From positions 186,001 through 250,000 of the forward strand of contig JAWLCL010000003.1 of assembly GCA_041687255.1 (NCBI GenBank): a DNA stretch of 64,000 nt, in the 5' to 3' direction. Of this stretch, positions 17,064-25,747 are shown piece after piece. The first letter of the stretch is position 1; each line of letters begins with the position of its first letter. The notes beneath the pieces are model-generated. The model saw only the letters and a list, made by a program, of their open reading frames with translations, was not told where the DNA came from and did not search any database. This stretch comes from Mariniphaga sp041687255 (GTDB lineage: Bacteria > Bacteroidota > Bacteroidia > Bacteroidales > Prolixibacteraceae). Made by a program: the position numbers and the translations under genes.

Positions 17064-19616
17064 TTATCCGCATTTTGATGACCCGCATGAGATGCAGGTA
17101 AGGCAACCTTCCTGGTATACCACTTCATCGGAGCCGCACTCATCGCAAAGGGCATCCTCAGCCAGTGTACCATTAGGTATGTATTTTTTAAGTGCGCGGG
17201 CCACACCTGCCTTCCATGAATTAATGGTTTCGTTATCGAGCTGAAGGCTTGTAACCAGTTCAACTATTTTATGGATAGGCATGCCGTGGCGCAGAGTTCC
17301 GGATATTAATTTTGCATAATTCCAGAAAACAGGGTTGAACTTATAGGAAAGTCCTTCAATGGTTGTTTTGTACCCCCTTTTGTTTACGTATTGGAAATCG
17401 TAGCGCGAGTTTCCGTCGGGGTCATAGTTTTTAATGATGTATCCGCGGGTAATTGAGCGGGGAAGAAGGATGCCGTCTTCATCATCAGACAAACCTGTAA
17501 AAATTTCATAGGGCTTGCCATCAAGAAGGCCAATGAATGCTATCCACTTTTCCTTGTTGTTTTGAAATCTTACAACATCGGCATCAAGTTTTTCGGGACG
17601 TTTGGTAGGGAATCCCGACTTTTTCTTTTCTGACCCGCTGTTTGAAATCAGCACCCCTGAACGGGAGCCGTCGCGATAAACGGTAACACCTTTGCATCCG
17701 CTTTTCCATGCTTCAAAATAGAGTTGGCCCACCAGCTCTTCAGTAGCATCGGAAGGAAGATTGATTGTAACGCTTATCGAATGGTCGACCCATTTCTGAA
17801 TCCTTCCCTGCATTCTCACCTTTGAAAGCCAGTCAACGTCATTTGAAGTGGCCTTGTAATAGGGCGACTGTTTTACCAGTTCATCAAGGTCTTCCTGTGA
17901 ATACTCCTTGTTCAGGCTGTGACCGTTGGCTTCCATCCACACCTTGAATTTATGGTGGAAAACGGTATATTCTTCCCAGTGATCGCCCAGCTCATCCACA
18001 AAATCAACCCTTACATTTTTGTCGCCCGGGTTCACTTTACGGCGTCGTTTATATACCGGCAGGAATACAGGCTCGATGCCTGAGGTGGTTTGGGTCATCA
18101 GGCTTGTAGTCCCTGTAGGGGCAATGGTAAGCAGGGCAATATTTCTTCTTCCGTGCTTTGCCATTTCTTCATAAAGTGAAGAGTCGGCATTTTTTAACCG
18201 TTCGATAAACGGGTTGTTTTTTTCTCTTTCGGTATCGTAGATGCTGAACGGGCCACGTTCTTTTGCCAGATATACCGAAGAGCGGTATGATTCCAATGCT
18301 ACTGTTTTATGTATTTCTTCCGAGAAATCGGTAGCATTTTCACTGCCGTATTCCAATCCGAGCGCTGCCAGCATATCTCCTTCTGCCGTAATTCCGATAC
18401 CGGTACGGCGGCCTTCCTGTGCTTTCTTTTTGATGTTTTCCCAAAGCCTCTTTTCAACTGCTTTTATTTCTTCTTCTTCCGGGTCGGCATTCACTTTTTC
18501 CAGAATGGCATCAATTTTTTCAAGCTCCAGATCGATAATATCATCCATAATGCGCTGGGCATAATGGACATGTTCCTTAAAGAGTTTAAAATTAAACCGC
18601 GCTTTGGAAGTAAACGGTTCCTCGACATACGAATACAGGTTTAAAGCAAGCAACCGGCAGCTGTCGTATGGACATAAAGGTATTTCACCGCAAGGATTTG
18701 TGGAAACGGTTCGATACCCCATATCAGCATAACAGTCGGGAACCGATTCTTTAATGATTGTATCCCAGAAAAGAATACCGGGTTCAGCCGATTGCCAGGC
18801 GTTTTTAACAATCTTTTTCCACAGTTTACCTGCATCGATTTCTTTTTTATATACCGGCGTTTTTGCATCAATAGGGTAGGATTGCTGATATAAGATGTTT
18901 TGCTCAACGGCTTTCATGAAGTTGTCTTCAATTTTAACCGACACATTTGCCCCGGTAACTTTTCCCTGTTCGAGCTTTGCATCGATAAAGCTTTCCGAGT
19001 CGGGGTGTTTTATTGACACCGACAACATCAGCGCTCCCCGGCGGCCATCCTGTGCCACTTCCCGTGTGGAGTTGGAATAACGTTCCATAAAAGGTACAAT
19101 GCCGGTGGAGGTAAGAGCTGAATTTTTAACCGGCGATCCTTTGGGCCTGATGTGGGAGAGATCGTGACCAACGCCGCCGCGCCTTTTCATAAGCTGAACC
19201 TGTTCCTGGTCAATTTTCATTATCCCTCCGTAGGAATCGGAACTGCCATCATTTCCAACTACGAAGCAGTTTGAAAGTGAAGCAACTTGATAGTCGTTGC
19301 CGATACCGGTCATTGGTCCTCCCTGGGGAACAACGTACCTGAAGTCTCTTAACACCTGGTAAATCTCGTTTTCAGTAAGCGGATTGGGATAGCGTTTCTC
19401 AATCCTTGCAATTTCCTTCGCAAGCCTGTGGTGCATGTCATCGGGAGTACATTCAAATATATTTCCGAATGAATCTTTCAGGGCATACTTGTTTACCCAT
19501 ACTCTTGCCGCTAAATCGTCTCCCTTAAAAAAAATGCGGGAGGCGTTTATTGCCTCTTCCTGTGAATAGATCTTTTTACCTGACGAGGTCTTTACCGATA
19601 CTTCTTCAAATGCCAT
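17064..19616 (-). CDS. nrdJ: Adenosylcobalamin-dependent (class II) ribonucleotide reductase
   Basis: An 850-residue enzyme that reduces ribonucleotides to deoxyribonucleotides with vitamin B12 as radical source and works without or with oxygen. SLSNCFVV (Cys about 118) and NPCGEIPL (Cys about 310) carry the redox and thiyl cysteines. RRGGVGHDLSHIRPKG and ALLTIAPTGTTSLM are typical class II barrel segments. The C-terminal tail holds a zinc-ribbon-like CDECG...CLTCISCG and ends in SKCG, the shuttle cysteine of the regenerating tail. The start at 19616 gives MAFEEVSVKTSSGKK. A 15-base AT palindrome (19629-19643) lies just upstream. No cobalamin riboswitch is seen in the 308-base gap before it. 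It depends on imported or made cobalamin. Confidence 0.95.
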   Translation of the reverse strand: MAFEEVSVKTSSGKKIYSQEEAINASRIFFKGDDLAARVWVNKYALKDSFGNIFECTPDDMHHRLAKEIARIEKRYPNPLTENEIYQVLRDFRYVVPQGGPMTGIGNDYQVASLSNCFVVGNDGSSDSYGGIMKIDQEQVQLMKRRGGVGHDLSHIRPKGSPVKNSALTSTGIVPFMERYSNSTREVAQDGRRGALMLSVSIKHPDSESFIDAKLEQGKVTGANVSVKIEDNFMKAVEQNILYQQSYPIDAKTPVYKKEIDAGKLWKKIVKNAWQSAEPGILFWDTIIKESVPDCYADMGYRTVSTNPCGEIPLCPYDSCRLLALNLYSYVEEPFTSKARFNFKLFKEHVHYAQRIMDDIIDLELEKIDAILEKVNADPEEEEIKAVEKRLWENIKKKAQEGRRTGIGITAEGDMLAALGLEYGSENATDFSEEIHKTVALESYRSSVYLAKERGPFSIYDTEREKNNPFIERLKNADSSLYEEMAKHGRRNIALLTIAPTGTTSLMTQTTSGIEPVFLPVYKRRRKVNPGDKNVRVDFVDELGDHWEEYTVFHHKFKVWMEANGHSLNKEYSQEDLDELVKQSPYYKATSNDVDWLSKVRMQGRIQKWVDHSISVTINLPSDATEELVGQLYFEAWKSGCKGVTVYRDGSRSGVLISNSGSEKKKSGFPTKRPEKLDADVVRFQNNKEKWIAFIGLLDGKPYEIFTGLSDDEDGILLPRSITRGYIIKNYDPDGNSRYDFQYVNKRGYKTTIEGLSYKFNPVFWNYAKLISGTLRHGMPIHKIVELVTSLQLDNETINSWKAGVARALKKYIPNGTLAEDALCDECGSDEVVYQEGCLTCISCGSSKCG

Positions 19617-19924
19617 AGTGTTCAGTTAATATTATTATAATATGTTCCTTTTCTGTATTTAAGGATTCTGCTCTGAATTGCGATACCAAGATAAAACAGA
19701 AACACAAAAGACGGTACACTTTGTGGGTTAAAAAAATGAAAAGTTATCAACTTTGAATGGTTATGTGTCTGTAATAAAATGTTTTAGGTTGTTACTTTCG
19801 TCAAAAAGTTTACAGAAAAGAAAATTTTAAAGTGTAATTATCAAAATAAATGTTATTGATTTTCCGAACGAAAAAACCTAATATTAAATAAAAGAAATAC
19901 TAACAAAAGTTGTGCAAAACCTGA
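19617..19924. other. Gene-free stretch upstream of nrdJ
   Basis: This 308-base AT-rich gap holds a perfect 15-base AT palindrome (19629-19643) directly before the nrdJ start. It also holds a 6-bp inverted pair AAAGTT/AACTTT within the sequence around 19740-19755. I could not place a convincing promoter, NrdR box or riboswitch. Confidence 0.45.
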
Positions 19925-21157
19925 TCAGATGTTAAAAACACTTTTTATAATAACTTGTGTTGCCCCCACATTTTGGGCTACATAATTTTTACACTTTTCT
20001 GAGGCAGTTTTCCGTTCACCGGTATGAAGCAATAGCGACTGGAGTATTTTTTCAAGGGAAACATCATCATCAACAGGGAAAGCGCCTCCCACATTTTTAA
20101 GCTCAACTGCTTCCCTGAACTTCTGGTAATTGGGGCCAAAAACCAGGGGCAGGCCAAATGTGGCGGCTTCAAGGATGTTGTGTATTCCAATCCCAAACCC
20201 ACCTCCTATATAGGCCACTTCACCATAGCGGTAGAGTGATGAAAGTATTCCTATCGAATCGATAATAAGTACACGGTAATTGATTGCATCATTTTCATTC
20301 AGGCGGCTGAATCTTACCGATGCATTAAACAGCTGCTCAAGCCGGCTGATGTTTGCGGGGGTAACTTCATGCGGGGCTATAATGGTTTTAATGTTGCTTC
20401 GTTCATTGACGTAGGTTGCCAGAAGTTCTTCATCGGGTTTCCATGTGCTGCCGGCAACCAGTAAAAGGTTTCCATCTTTAAACTTTTCTATAACCGGAAT
20501 TTCCTGTGCGTTTTCAGCGATGGCTGCAACCCGGTCGAAGCGTGTATCGCCCGATACGGTATATCTGTCAATGCCTGATGACTTCAGCAGATTTGCCGAA
20601 TTTTCATCCTGAACGAAAAAATGGGAGACTTTTTTAAGCATCTTCATGTACCACTTTCCCCAGAGGTTATTTTTGAAAAACTGCTGATCCGGGCGAAAGA
20701 TTGCAGAAACCATGAAAAGTGGTATTTTTCTTTTCTTCAGTTCATCGAAATAAAAATGCCAGTATTCATATTTTATGAAAAAGGCTTTTTCGGGCTGAAC
20801 CATTTTTAAAAATGTTCTGGCATTCCTCCTTGTATCCGGTGGCAGGTACATAATGATGTCGGCTTGCTCGTAATTCTTCCTGATTTCGTAACCTGAGGGA
20901 GAAAAAAATGTCAAAACAACACGGAATTGAGGAAATTGTTTACGTACCTGTTCAATAAGTGGCCTTCCCTGTTCGAATTCCCCCAGTGAGGCACAGTGAA
21001 ACCATATATAGCGGGAATTGGTTTCAATTTTTGCAGCCAGATTTTTTTGCCAGTTTTTTCTTCCGGATACAAATAAACGTGCTTTGGCATTGAATACGGC
21101 TGCAATTTTAACGACTAAAAGGTAAAAATAAATACCTGCATGGTATAGGAATTCCAT
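19925..21157 (-). CDS. waaA: 3-deoxy-D-manno-octulosonic acid (Kdo) transferase
   Basis: This 410-residue GT30 glycosyltransferase adds Kdo to lipid A precursor at the inner membrane. It has one N-terminal membrane-anchoring segment (YFYLLVVKIAAVF), then WFHCASLGEFEQGRPLIE, the family signature with the catalytic glutamate (E about 61). LFVAGST-like donor-site sequence (LLVAGSTWKPDEE), PHEVTPANI and the GGGFGIGIHNILEA block of GT-B CMP-Kdo enzymes follow. All parts are present at normal length. It lies 10 bases downstream of the lycopene-cyclase-like gene, so the two are probably cotranscribed. lpxK, the preceding lipid A kinase step, is at 58792-59901. Confidence 0.95.
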   Translation of the reverse strand: MEFLYHAGIYFYLLVVKIAAVFNAKARLFVSGRKNWQKNLAAKIETNSRYIWFHCASLGEFEQGRPLIEQVRKQFPQFRVVLTFFSPSGYEIRKNYEQADIIMYLPPDTRRNARTFLKMVQPEKAFFIKYEYWHFYFDELKKRKIPLFMVSAIFRPDQQFFKNNLWGKWYMKMLKKVSHFFVQDENSANLLKSSGIDRYTVSGDTRFDRVAAIAENAQEIPVIEKFKDGNLLLVAGSTWKPDEELLATYVNERSNIKTIIAPHEVTPANISRLEQLFNASVRFSRLNENDAINYRVLIIDSIGILSSLYRYGEVAYIGGGFGIGIHNILEAATFGLPLVFGPNYQKFREAVELKNVGGAFPVDDDVSLEKILQSLLLHTGERKTASEKCKNYVAQNVGATQVIIKSVFNI

Positions 21158-21167
21158 GGTTCAACAG

Positions 21168-21878
21168 TTAAAATGGACGTTTGGAAAGATTAAAAAGCCG
21201 CTGTTTTTTCATGTATTCGTATATGGTAAGGTTCATGAGCAGCAGCAGAAAAAAATAAAAGAAATCCTCAACCGGTATAGTAAATATGCGTAACCCGAGT
21301 ATGTGACTGCTGTTGTATTCCACAACAGGAAGTGCTGTAAGAACACCATTTACTATCATAAGGGGAATCAAAAGGATTAGCCAGGTGAGATAAAATTTGG
21401 TATAATGAGGTTTAAACCGGTTTCTGAAAATGGTATACCCAAAATAGATCGTCAGCAGGAAGAAGGTAAAGAAGGTATAAAGATGCTGCCGTGCCGAGTA
21501 GGCCATATAAGCAAATGCAACCAAAAGCACCAGACTTACGGCCACAAAGAGGTTGGGTTTTTCGAAAGTGGAAAGCTTTACGTTAAGTACTTCGTATACA
21601 AAAACACTGGCATAAGGAATGACCAAAAAGAACAACCACTCTTCAACCGGCAGGTTCAGGATGTAAATGCCGGTGAGGTAACGGGGATTAAAGCTCCAGA
21701 TTCCAAGTTCCTCAAAACGTAAATCCCATAAAATGAAAATGGCTCCTGAAAACAAAACTGCCGGAACAAGAAACTTTATTTTGGTGTAAAATCTCACTTC
21801 CTTTTCAAAGCTGAAGGCAAGCGGGCCGGCAATGGTGCCCAGCATAAGCAACAGGTAGGTATAATTCCGGAACTCCAT
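21168..21878 (-). CDS. Lycopene cyclase domain (CrtYcd/CarR-like) membrane protein
   Basis: The protein has about 236 residues and seven or more predicted membrane segments. The ATG at 21878 is preferred over 21884. Two repeated halves each end in the acidic motif of heterodimeric-type lycopene cyclases: LPVEEWLFFLVIPYASVFVYE (near 78-98) and IPVEDFFYFFLLLLMN (near 205-220). The fused architecture matches single-chain CrtYcd domain proteins of Bacteroidetes, which cyclise lycopene to beta-carotene. No other carotenoid gene (crtB, crtI, crtZ) is present in the window, so the activity rests on domain similarity. Its coupling to waaA, a lipid A gene, is unexpected for a pigment enzyme and might only reflect genome history. 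Confidence 0.8.
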   Translation of the reverse strand: MEFRNYTYLLLMLGTIAGPLAFSFEKEVRFYTKIKFLVPAVLFSGAIFILWDLRFEELGIWSFNPRYLTGIYILNLPVEEWLFFLVIPYASVFVYEVLNVKLSTFEKPNLFVAVSLVLLVAFAYMAYSARQHLYTFFTFFLLTIYFGYTIFRNRFKPHYTKFYLTWLILLIPLMIVNGVLTALPVVEYNSSHILGLRIFTIPVEDFFYFFLLLLMNLTIYEYMKKQRLFNLSKRPF

Positions 21879-21976
21879 GTGCAATTTTTTCGGGCAAAGT
21901 TAAAGTAAAAACTTTAATCAGGATCTATATGTATGATGTGTCTCCATTATGGATTTCTATTTTTTATTGTCTCCTT

Positions 21977-23509
21977 TCACATGACAATGGTTGTTACACT
22001 ATTTTCTGTAATTTCCAATATCTCGCCAATATCAAAGGTTCCCGTTAACTTTAAGTTGTTTTTTTCTGATGTTTCATATACTTTCGCTCCTGAATTGTAG
22101 GCCCCCTGTACGTTGATCTGCAGGTTCAATTTTGTGGAATTGTCATTAAGCACAACCAAAACCAACTCTCCATTTTCATTTTTATAGGCTGATACTTTCA
22201 ATTCAGGGTTTTTACTTTTGGAAACCATAATTGGGGTAGCTCCCGGCCTGATGAATCTGGAGTAGTTTCCCAATGCCCATAACAGCTTGGATTCATAAAT
22301 GTTACCTCCTGTTTCACTTTTATCTATGTAAACCAGTCCGTCTTTATAATCATAAGGGCTTACAGCAAGCCACCATTGCCATGCACTTGCCTTTGCAATG
22401 GTTAAGTCGGCCCTTATAACATTGGCCACAAACAAAGCAGTTTGCATGCCCAGGTCTCTTCCATTTCCTTTAAGACCATCATTGTCGCCCAGAATGCAGT
22501 ATTCTGTCATCCAGAATTCCAGCTCAGGGTCAGTTGCCAGAATTTCCTGATGCAATCGGGTTCTTACATTTTCCAGTACCTGGCTGTTGGTGGTGGTAAA
22601 GTAGCTATGAGCTGCAATTTTATGAGCCATATTTGGAACATTTCCAACATAATTATCAGAAGAAGGGGTAAAAAAATCTTTTATCTGAAAACCGCGGCTG
22701 GCATCGTTACCGGCTTCATACAAATGATTTAATTGTCCGGCTTCGGTAATCTCAACCTGTGTGGGTAGATTGGAATCATTCAGGTCCTTCCCTAAAATCC
22801 TGCACAGTTGAGCCACCTCTGAATTCTTCCATGGAGAACCTTCCTGTCCACCTTTCCAATCCCATTGAGGTTCATTAACCGGCGAAAGATAATCAAAAAG
22901 CACCCCTTCATTATTTTTTATGTTTCGGATTACTTCAACCAGGTATTTACTGTATTCCGGAAGATTTTCAGCCGGCAGGTTCATTGAATTGCCTCCATCG
23001 GAAAAGGCTTTACCATTTTTTGTAAGTACAACCGGGGGGCTGTTAACAAATCCTATAAATGTTTCCACTCCCCGTTCTTTTGCAGCACGAAGGAACCAGC
23101 GCTGACCGGCCTGTTTGTTCCAATTGTAAGTCAAATCATCTTGCAGGAAACTTTCTGCCCGGCGCCAGGGGTCATCAATACCCGAGTTGCTTCCCTGACG
23201 GGTACTTCCTGCTCCGATATTAAACCGCCAGGTACTTAACCCAATTCCTTTTGGCGAACCATCTTCACCGTTTTCCATGCTGAACAGCAAATCGGCAATC
23301 CTGTTTTTTTGCTCATCCGGCCAGTTGCCAACAAATTGACAACTCCATGCATCGGAAGCACCAAAATTGTGAATTGTCTGGTAGGTGGTTTCCGGCATCA
23401 GGGTGATTTCCAGCACATCATTCTGATCTGCATTTTTGCTTTCGATTTCATTGCAGGCCAAAAGTGCCTGGAAGAGAATTAGATAAATAAAAATCATACG
23501 ATTGTTCAT
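21977..23509 (-). CDS. GH30-family glycoside hydrolase lipoprotein
   Basis: A 510-residue protein with a lipobox (FQALLACNEI, cysteine about 19). The clan GH-A barrel has the opening IHNFGASDAWSCQFVG, the acid/base glutamate in LSPVNEPQWDW (E about 213) and the nucleophile in FWMTEYCIL (E about 336). A short beta-sandwich forms the C-terminus, as in GH30. GH30 covers beta-glucosidases, endo-beta-1,6-galactanases, beta-1,6-glucanases and glucuronoxylanases; the subfamily cannot be read safely. Next to a GH50/agarase-like gene and a beta-galactosidase, a galactan target is the best guess. The ATG overlaps the upstream gene's stop by one base (TAATG), so the two are an operon. Confidence 0.85.
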   Translation of the reverse strand: MNNRMIFIYLILFQALLACNEIESKNADQNDVLEITLMPETTYQTIHNFGASDAWSCQFVGNWPDEQKNRIADLLFSMENGEDGSPKGIGLSTWRFNIGAGSTRQGSNSGIDDPWRRAESFLQDDLTYNWNKQAGQRWFLRAAKERGVETFIGFVNSPPVVLTKNGKAFSDGGNSMNLPAENLPEYSKYLVEVIRNIKNNEGVLFDYLSPVNEPQWDWKGGQEGSPWKNSEVAQLCRILGKDLNDSNLPTQVEITEAGQLNHLYEAGNDASRGFQIKDFFTPSSDNYVGNVPNMAHKIAAHSYFTTTNSQVLENVRTRLHQEILATDPELEFWMTEYCILGDNDGLKGNGRDLGMQTALFVANVIRADLTIAKASAWQWWLAVSPYDYKDGLVYIDKSETGGNIYESKLLWALGNYSRFIRPGATPIMVSKSKNPELKVSAYKNENGELVLVVLNDNSTKLNLQINVQGAYNSGAKVYETSEKNNLKLTGTFDIGEILEITENSVTTIVM

Positions 23510-25629
23510 TAATAATGAATAGAAGGAATACGTTCAATTATATATTCATATGGAGCTTCCTTTCCGCTGGCCACTTCATAAATTTTAGAATGACTTTTAA
23601 TGGCGGCTTCCGTTAATTCTTTATAGGGCCGGTTACAGATATCCATAAAACCGATGTTATAGTTTTCGCCATCGAACCTGCCAAACACAGGCTGGTCCAG
23701 CCACTGGAAATAGTGGATGCCTATAAGTTCCGGACGCGCCAGTCCTTGTTCAAGGTAATAACGGTATGCTTTACCGCGCTCCTCTTGATTTAAGGCGCCC
23801 TGTATGCCGGTTGCCGGCAGCCCGCGGTCGGTTGCACCAAAATGAAACTCCCCAATCATTAACGGTTTACCGCTGATGCGGGCAATTTCTTCTGTTTCAG
23901 GAGGCCCCGGATTTCCATATCCGTTGATGGAAAAAACATCGAACCTGTCGCCGGCTTTGTACAGCAAATCAGAACTTATCCAGGCGTAACGCATGCCCAG
24001 ATTCAGGTGGTCAGGGTCTACTTTTTCAACTTCATCACATGGAACATCAACATATTTTTTTACAAGAATCTCTGAAAACTGCCAGAAATCTTCCCGGGCT
24101 TTATCACTTGGATAATCTTCAAACACCTGTTCAGAAAGTTTTTCAAAACTTTCAATATCCATATTCCATGTCTTATTAAACGACTCTATGTTTGGATAAC
24201 GTTCTGAAAGCCATTGTGAAAACCTGCGTTTTGATTCGGAAGCCTGTTGTGTGGCAAACATTTCAAAAGCAATATCATGGGCACCAAATGCCCAATGAGG
24301 CTCGTTGCGCAGGAAATATCCTATCAGGTAGGGGTCACCTTTGTACTCGTTCAACTGTTTTGCAAATTCCCCGGCACTGGCAGCATATTCATCAGAATAT
24401 ACATCGGGAAAATCGCGAAAAAGCTTTACCGGGGTGGAGGGAAAATTGGATAAGGGCAACACATATGGGATATTTGATTTTCGGGCGTAGTCCATATCCG
24501 ACCAGTTTGCAATGGTATTCAGTCTGAATTCACGGATTTGCCCGGAAGTGATAGTTTCCCAGTTTTCCTGCCATTTTTTTCCAAAAACGCGCATCAGGTT
24601 CAACTGATAGAAATCAACCATTACCGTTTCTCCACGGTTGGAGTAAGCTTCCTTGTATAGCGGATCATTTTTGGAAGGGAGCCACTTGAACAAATCTTCC
24701 TGCCCCGAAACTGTCCCTGAGGAATTGTTTCGTATGCAATCCACACCAACCGAAACGAAGGCATATCCTTCAGGGTCGACAAGCCACCAGCGACTGCCGT
24801 CGTGGTGTGTTCGAAAAAACCCGGTTGCATCGAATCTTTTTTCTTTCCAGCCCCCATATTTGCTCCAGTTTGTGGGGAAGGAGGAGGTTGCTGCTTCAGC
24901 AAGCTGAGCCTCCAGCAAATTTTTTAAATCCTTTTCGCCGGTTGTTTTTCCCGGCCAATTTTTTGATGCCCATTGTCCCAGTTCATCAACAACGGGAACT
25001 TCAGGTTGGGGGAAGGGGGCAGGCAGTTCATCCGTTAGGTAAACATTTGCCAGTTCAAACACCGGTTCAAAATGGGGTTCCATCATTGGAGCAAAACGAA
25101 TAGCAACTTTGGAGATATCTTCAGGTTTCATCCGACTTCCCAGCACTGTCCCTTTTAGTTGCCTGGGGAAACGGTCCATAAAAATTTCCTGTCCGTCGAG
25201 GTGCTTAAGCGGAAATATGACCTTGGTTCTCAGGGAGGGGAGTACGCCTATTTTTGCTGCCATTCGCGGTGTATCATTGTCCTGGCCGGCTTCATCTCCG
25301 CTTTGAGCAACAATTGCACCTGCCATGTTTGCTTTCCGGTAAAACTCCAGGTTAATAACAGCGCTAAAATCGTTGCTGTGCCAGATTTCAATAACTATGT
25401 ACCGGGCACGGCTCCATTGAGTTACATCATCTCCCTGCCACACCACAACAGTTTGGTTATTGGCATCGGGTTGAACATGAAGAATCTGACTGTCGAAGCC
25501 TGTTCCTTTTCTAAGCCTGGTGATTTCAGAATTATTTGCCTGTATGTCTTTAAGGTTCATGTAGTTTCCCTGTCCGGTTGCCCATAAGGCAAGGAAAAAA
25601 GCAATAAGCAAAGCAAGTACAGTTTTCAT
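23509..25629 (-). CDS. GH50/agarase-like clan GH-A glycoside hydrolase
   Basis: The protein has 706 residues with a signal peptide (MKTVLALLIAFFLALWATGQ). An N-terminal beta-sandwich (about 20-210) precedes a TIM barrel beginning RFDATGFFRTHHDGSRWWLVDPEG, the phrase that opens agarase-type enzymes. The proton donor is in YFLRNEPHW (E about 443) and the nucleophile in LMIGEFHFGA (E about 594). It most resembles proteins annotated as beta-agarase (GH50-like). A neighbouring clan-A beta-galactosidase family cannot be excluded. It is the first gene of a two-gene operon with the GH30 enzyme (TAATG overlap). A terminator-like hairpin separates it from the GH2 gene upstream. A galactan or algal polysaccharide target is inferred. 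Confidence 0.75.
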   Translation of the reverse strand: MKTVLALLIAFFLALWATGQGNYMNLKDIQANNSEITRLRKGTGFDSQILHVQPDANNQTVVVWQGDDVTQWSRARYIVIEIWHSNDFSAVINLEFYRKANMAGAIVAQSGDEAGQDNDTPRMAAKIGVLPSLRTKVIFPLKHLDGQEIFMDRFPRQLKGTVLGSRMKPEDISKVAIRFAPMMEPHFEPVFELANVYLTDELPAPFPQPEVPVVDELGQWASKNWPGKTTGEKDLKNLLEAQLAEAATSSFPTNWSKYGGWKEKRFDATGFFRTHHDGSRWWLVDPEGYAFVSVGVDCIRNNSSGTVSGQEDLFKWLPSKNDPLYKEAYSNRGETVMVDFYQLNLMRVFGKKWQENWETITSGQIREFRLNTIANWSDMDYARKSNIPYVLPLSNFPSTPVKLFRDFPDVYSDEYAASAGEFAKQLNEYKGDPYLIGYFLRNEPHWAFGAHDIAFEMFATQQASESKRRFSQWLSERYPNIESFNKTWNMDIESFEKLSEQVFEDYPSDKAREDFWQFSEILVKKYVDVPCDEVEKVDPDHLNLGMRYAWISSDLLYKAGDRFDVFSINGYGNPGPPETEEIARISGKPLMIGEFHFGATDRGLPATGIQGALNQEERGKAYRYYLEQGLARPELIGIHYFQWLDQPVFGRFDGENYNIGFMDICNRPYKELTEAAIKSHSKIYEVASGKEAPYEYIIERIPSIHY

Positions 25630-25686
25630 TGGTCATAGTTTTTGTTAAGAAACAGTCGAAGCAGGAATATGTTAGCCTAGAGGTTT

Positions 25687-25724
25687 AAAAGGTGCCCAGG
25701 CAGTTTTTGCCTTGAGCACCTTTT
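25687..25724 (-). terminator. Hairpin terminator after the GH2 gene
   Basis: AAAAGGTGC at 25687-25695 pairs with GCACCTTTT at 25716-25724, with a further partial CAGGCA/TTGCCTTG stem inside. On the minus strand only four T residues follow, so readthrough into the next glycosidase genes is possible. Confidence 0.6.
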
Positions 25725-25747
25725 TCCTTGTTTGATAATAACCTCTT

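Noticed and set aside
19617..19924. A cobalamin riboswitch or NrdR box before nrdJ
   Set aside because: No B12-box-like sequence or NrdR-type dyad could be found on the minus strand.
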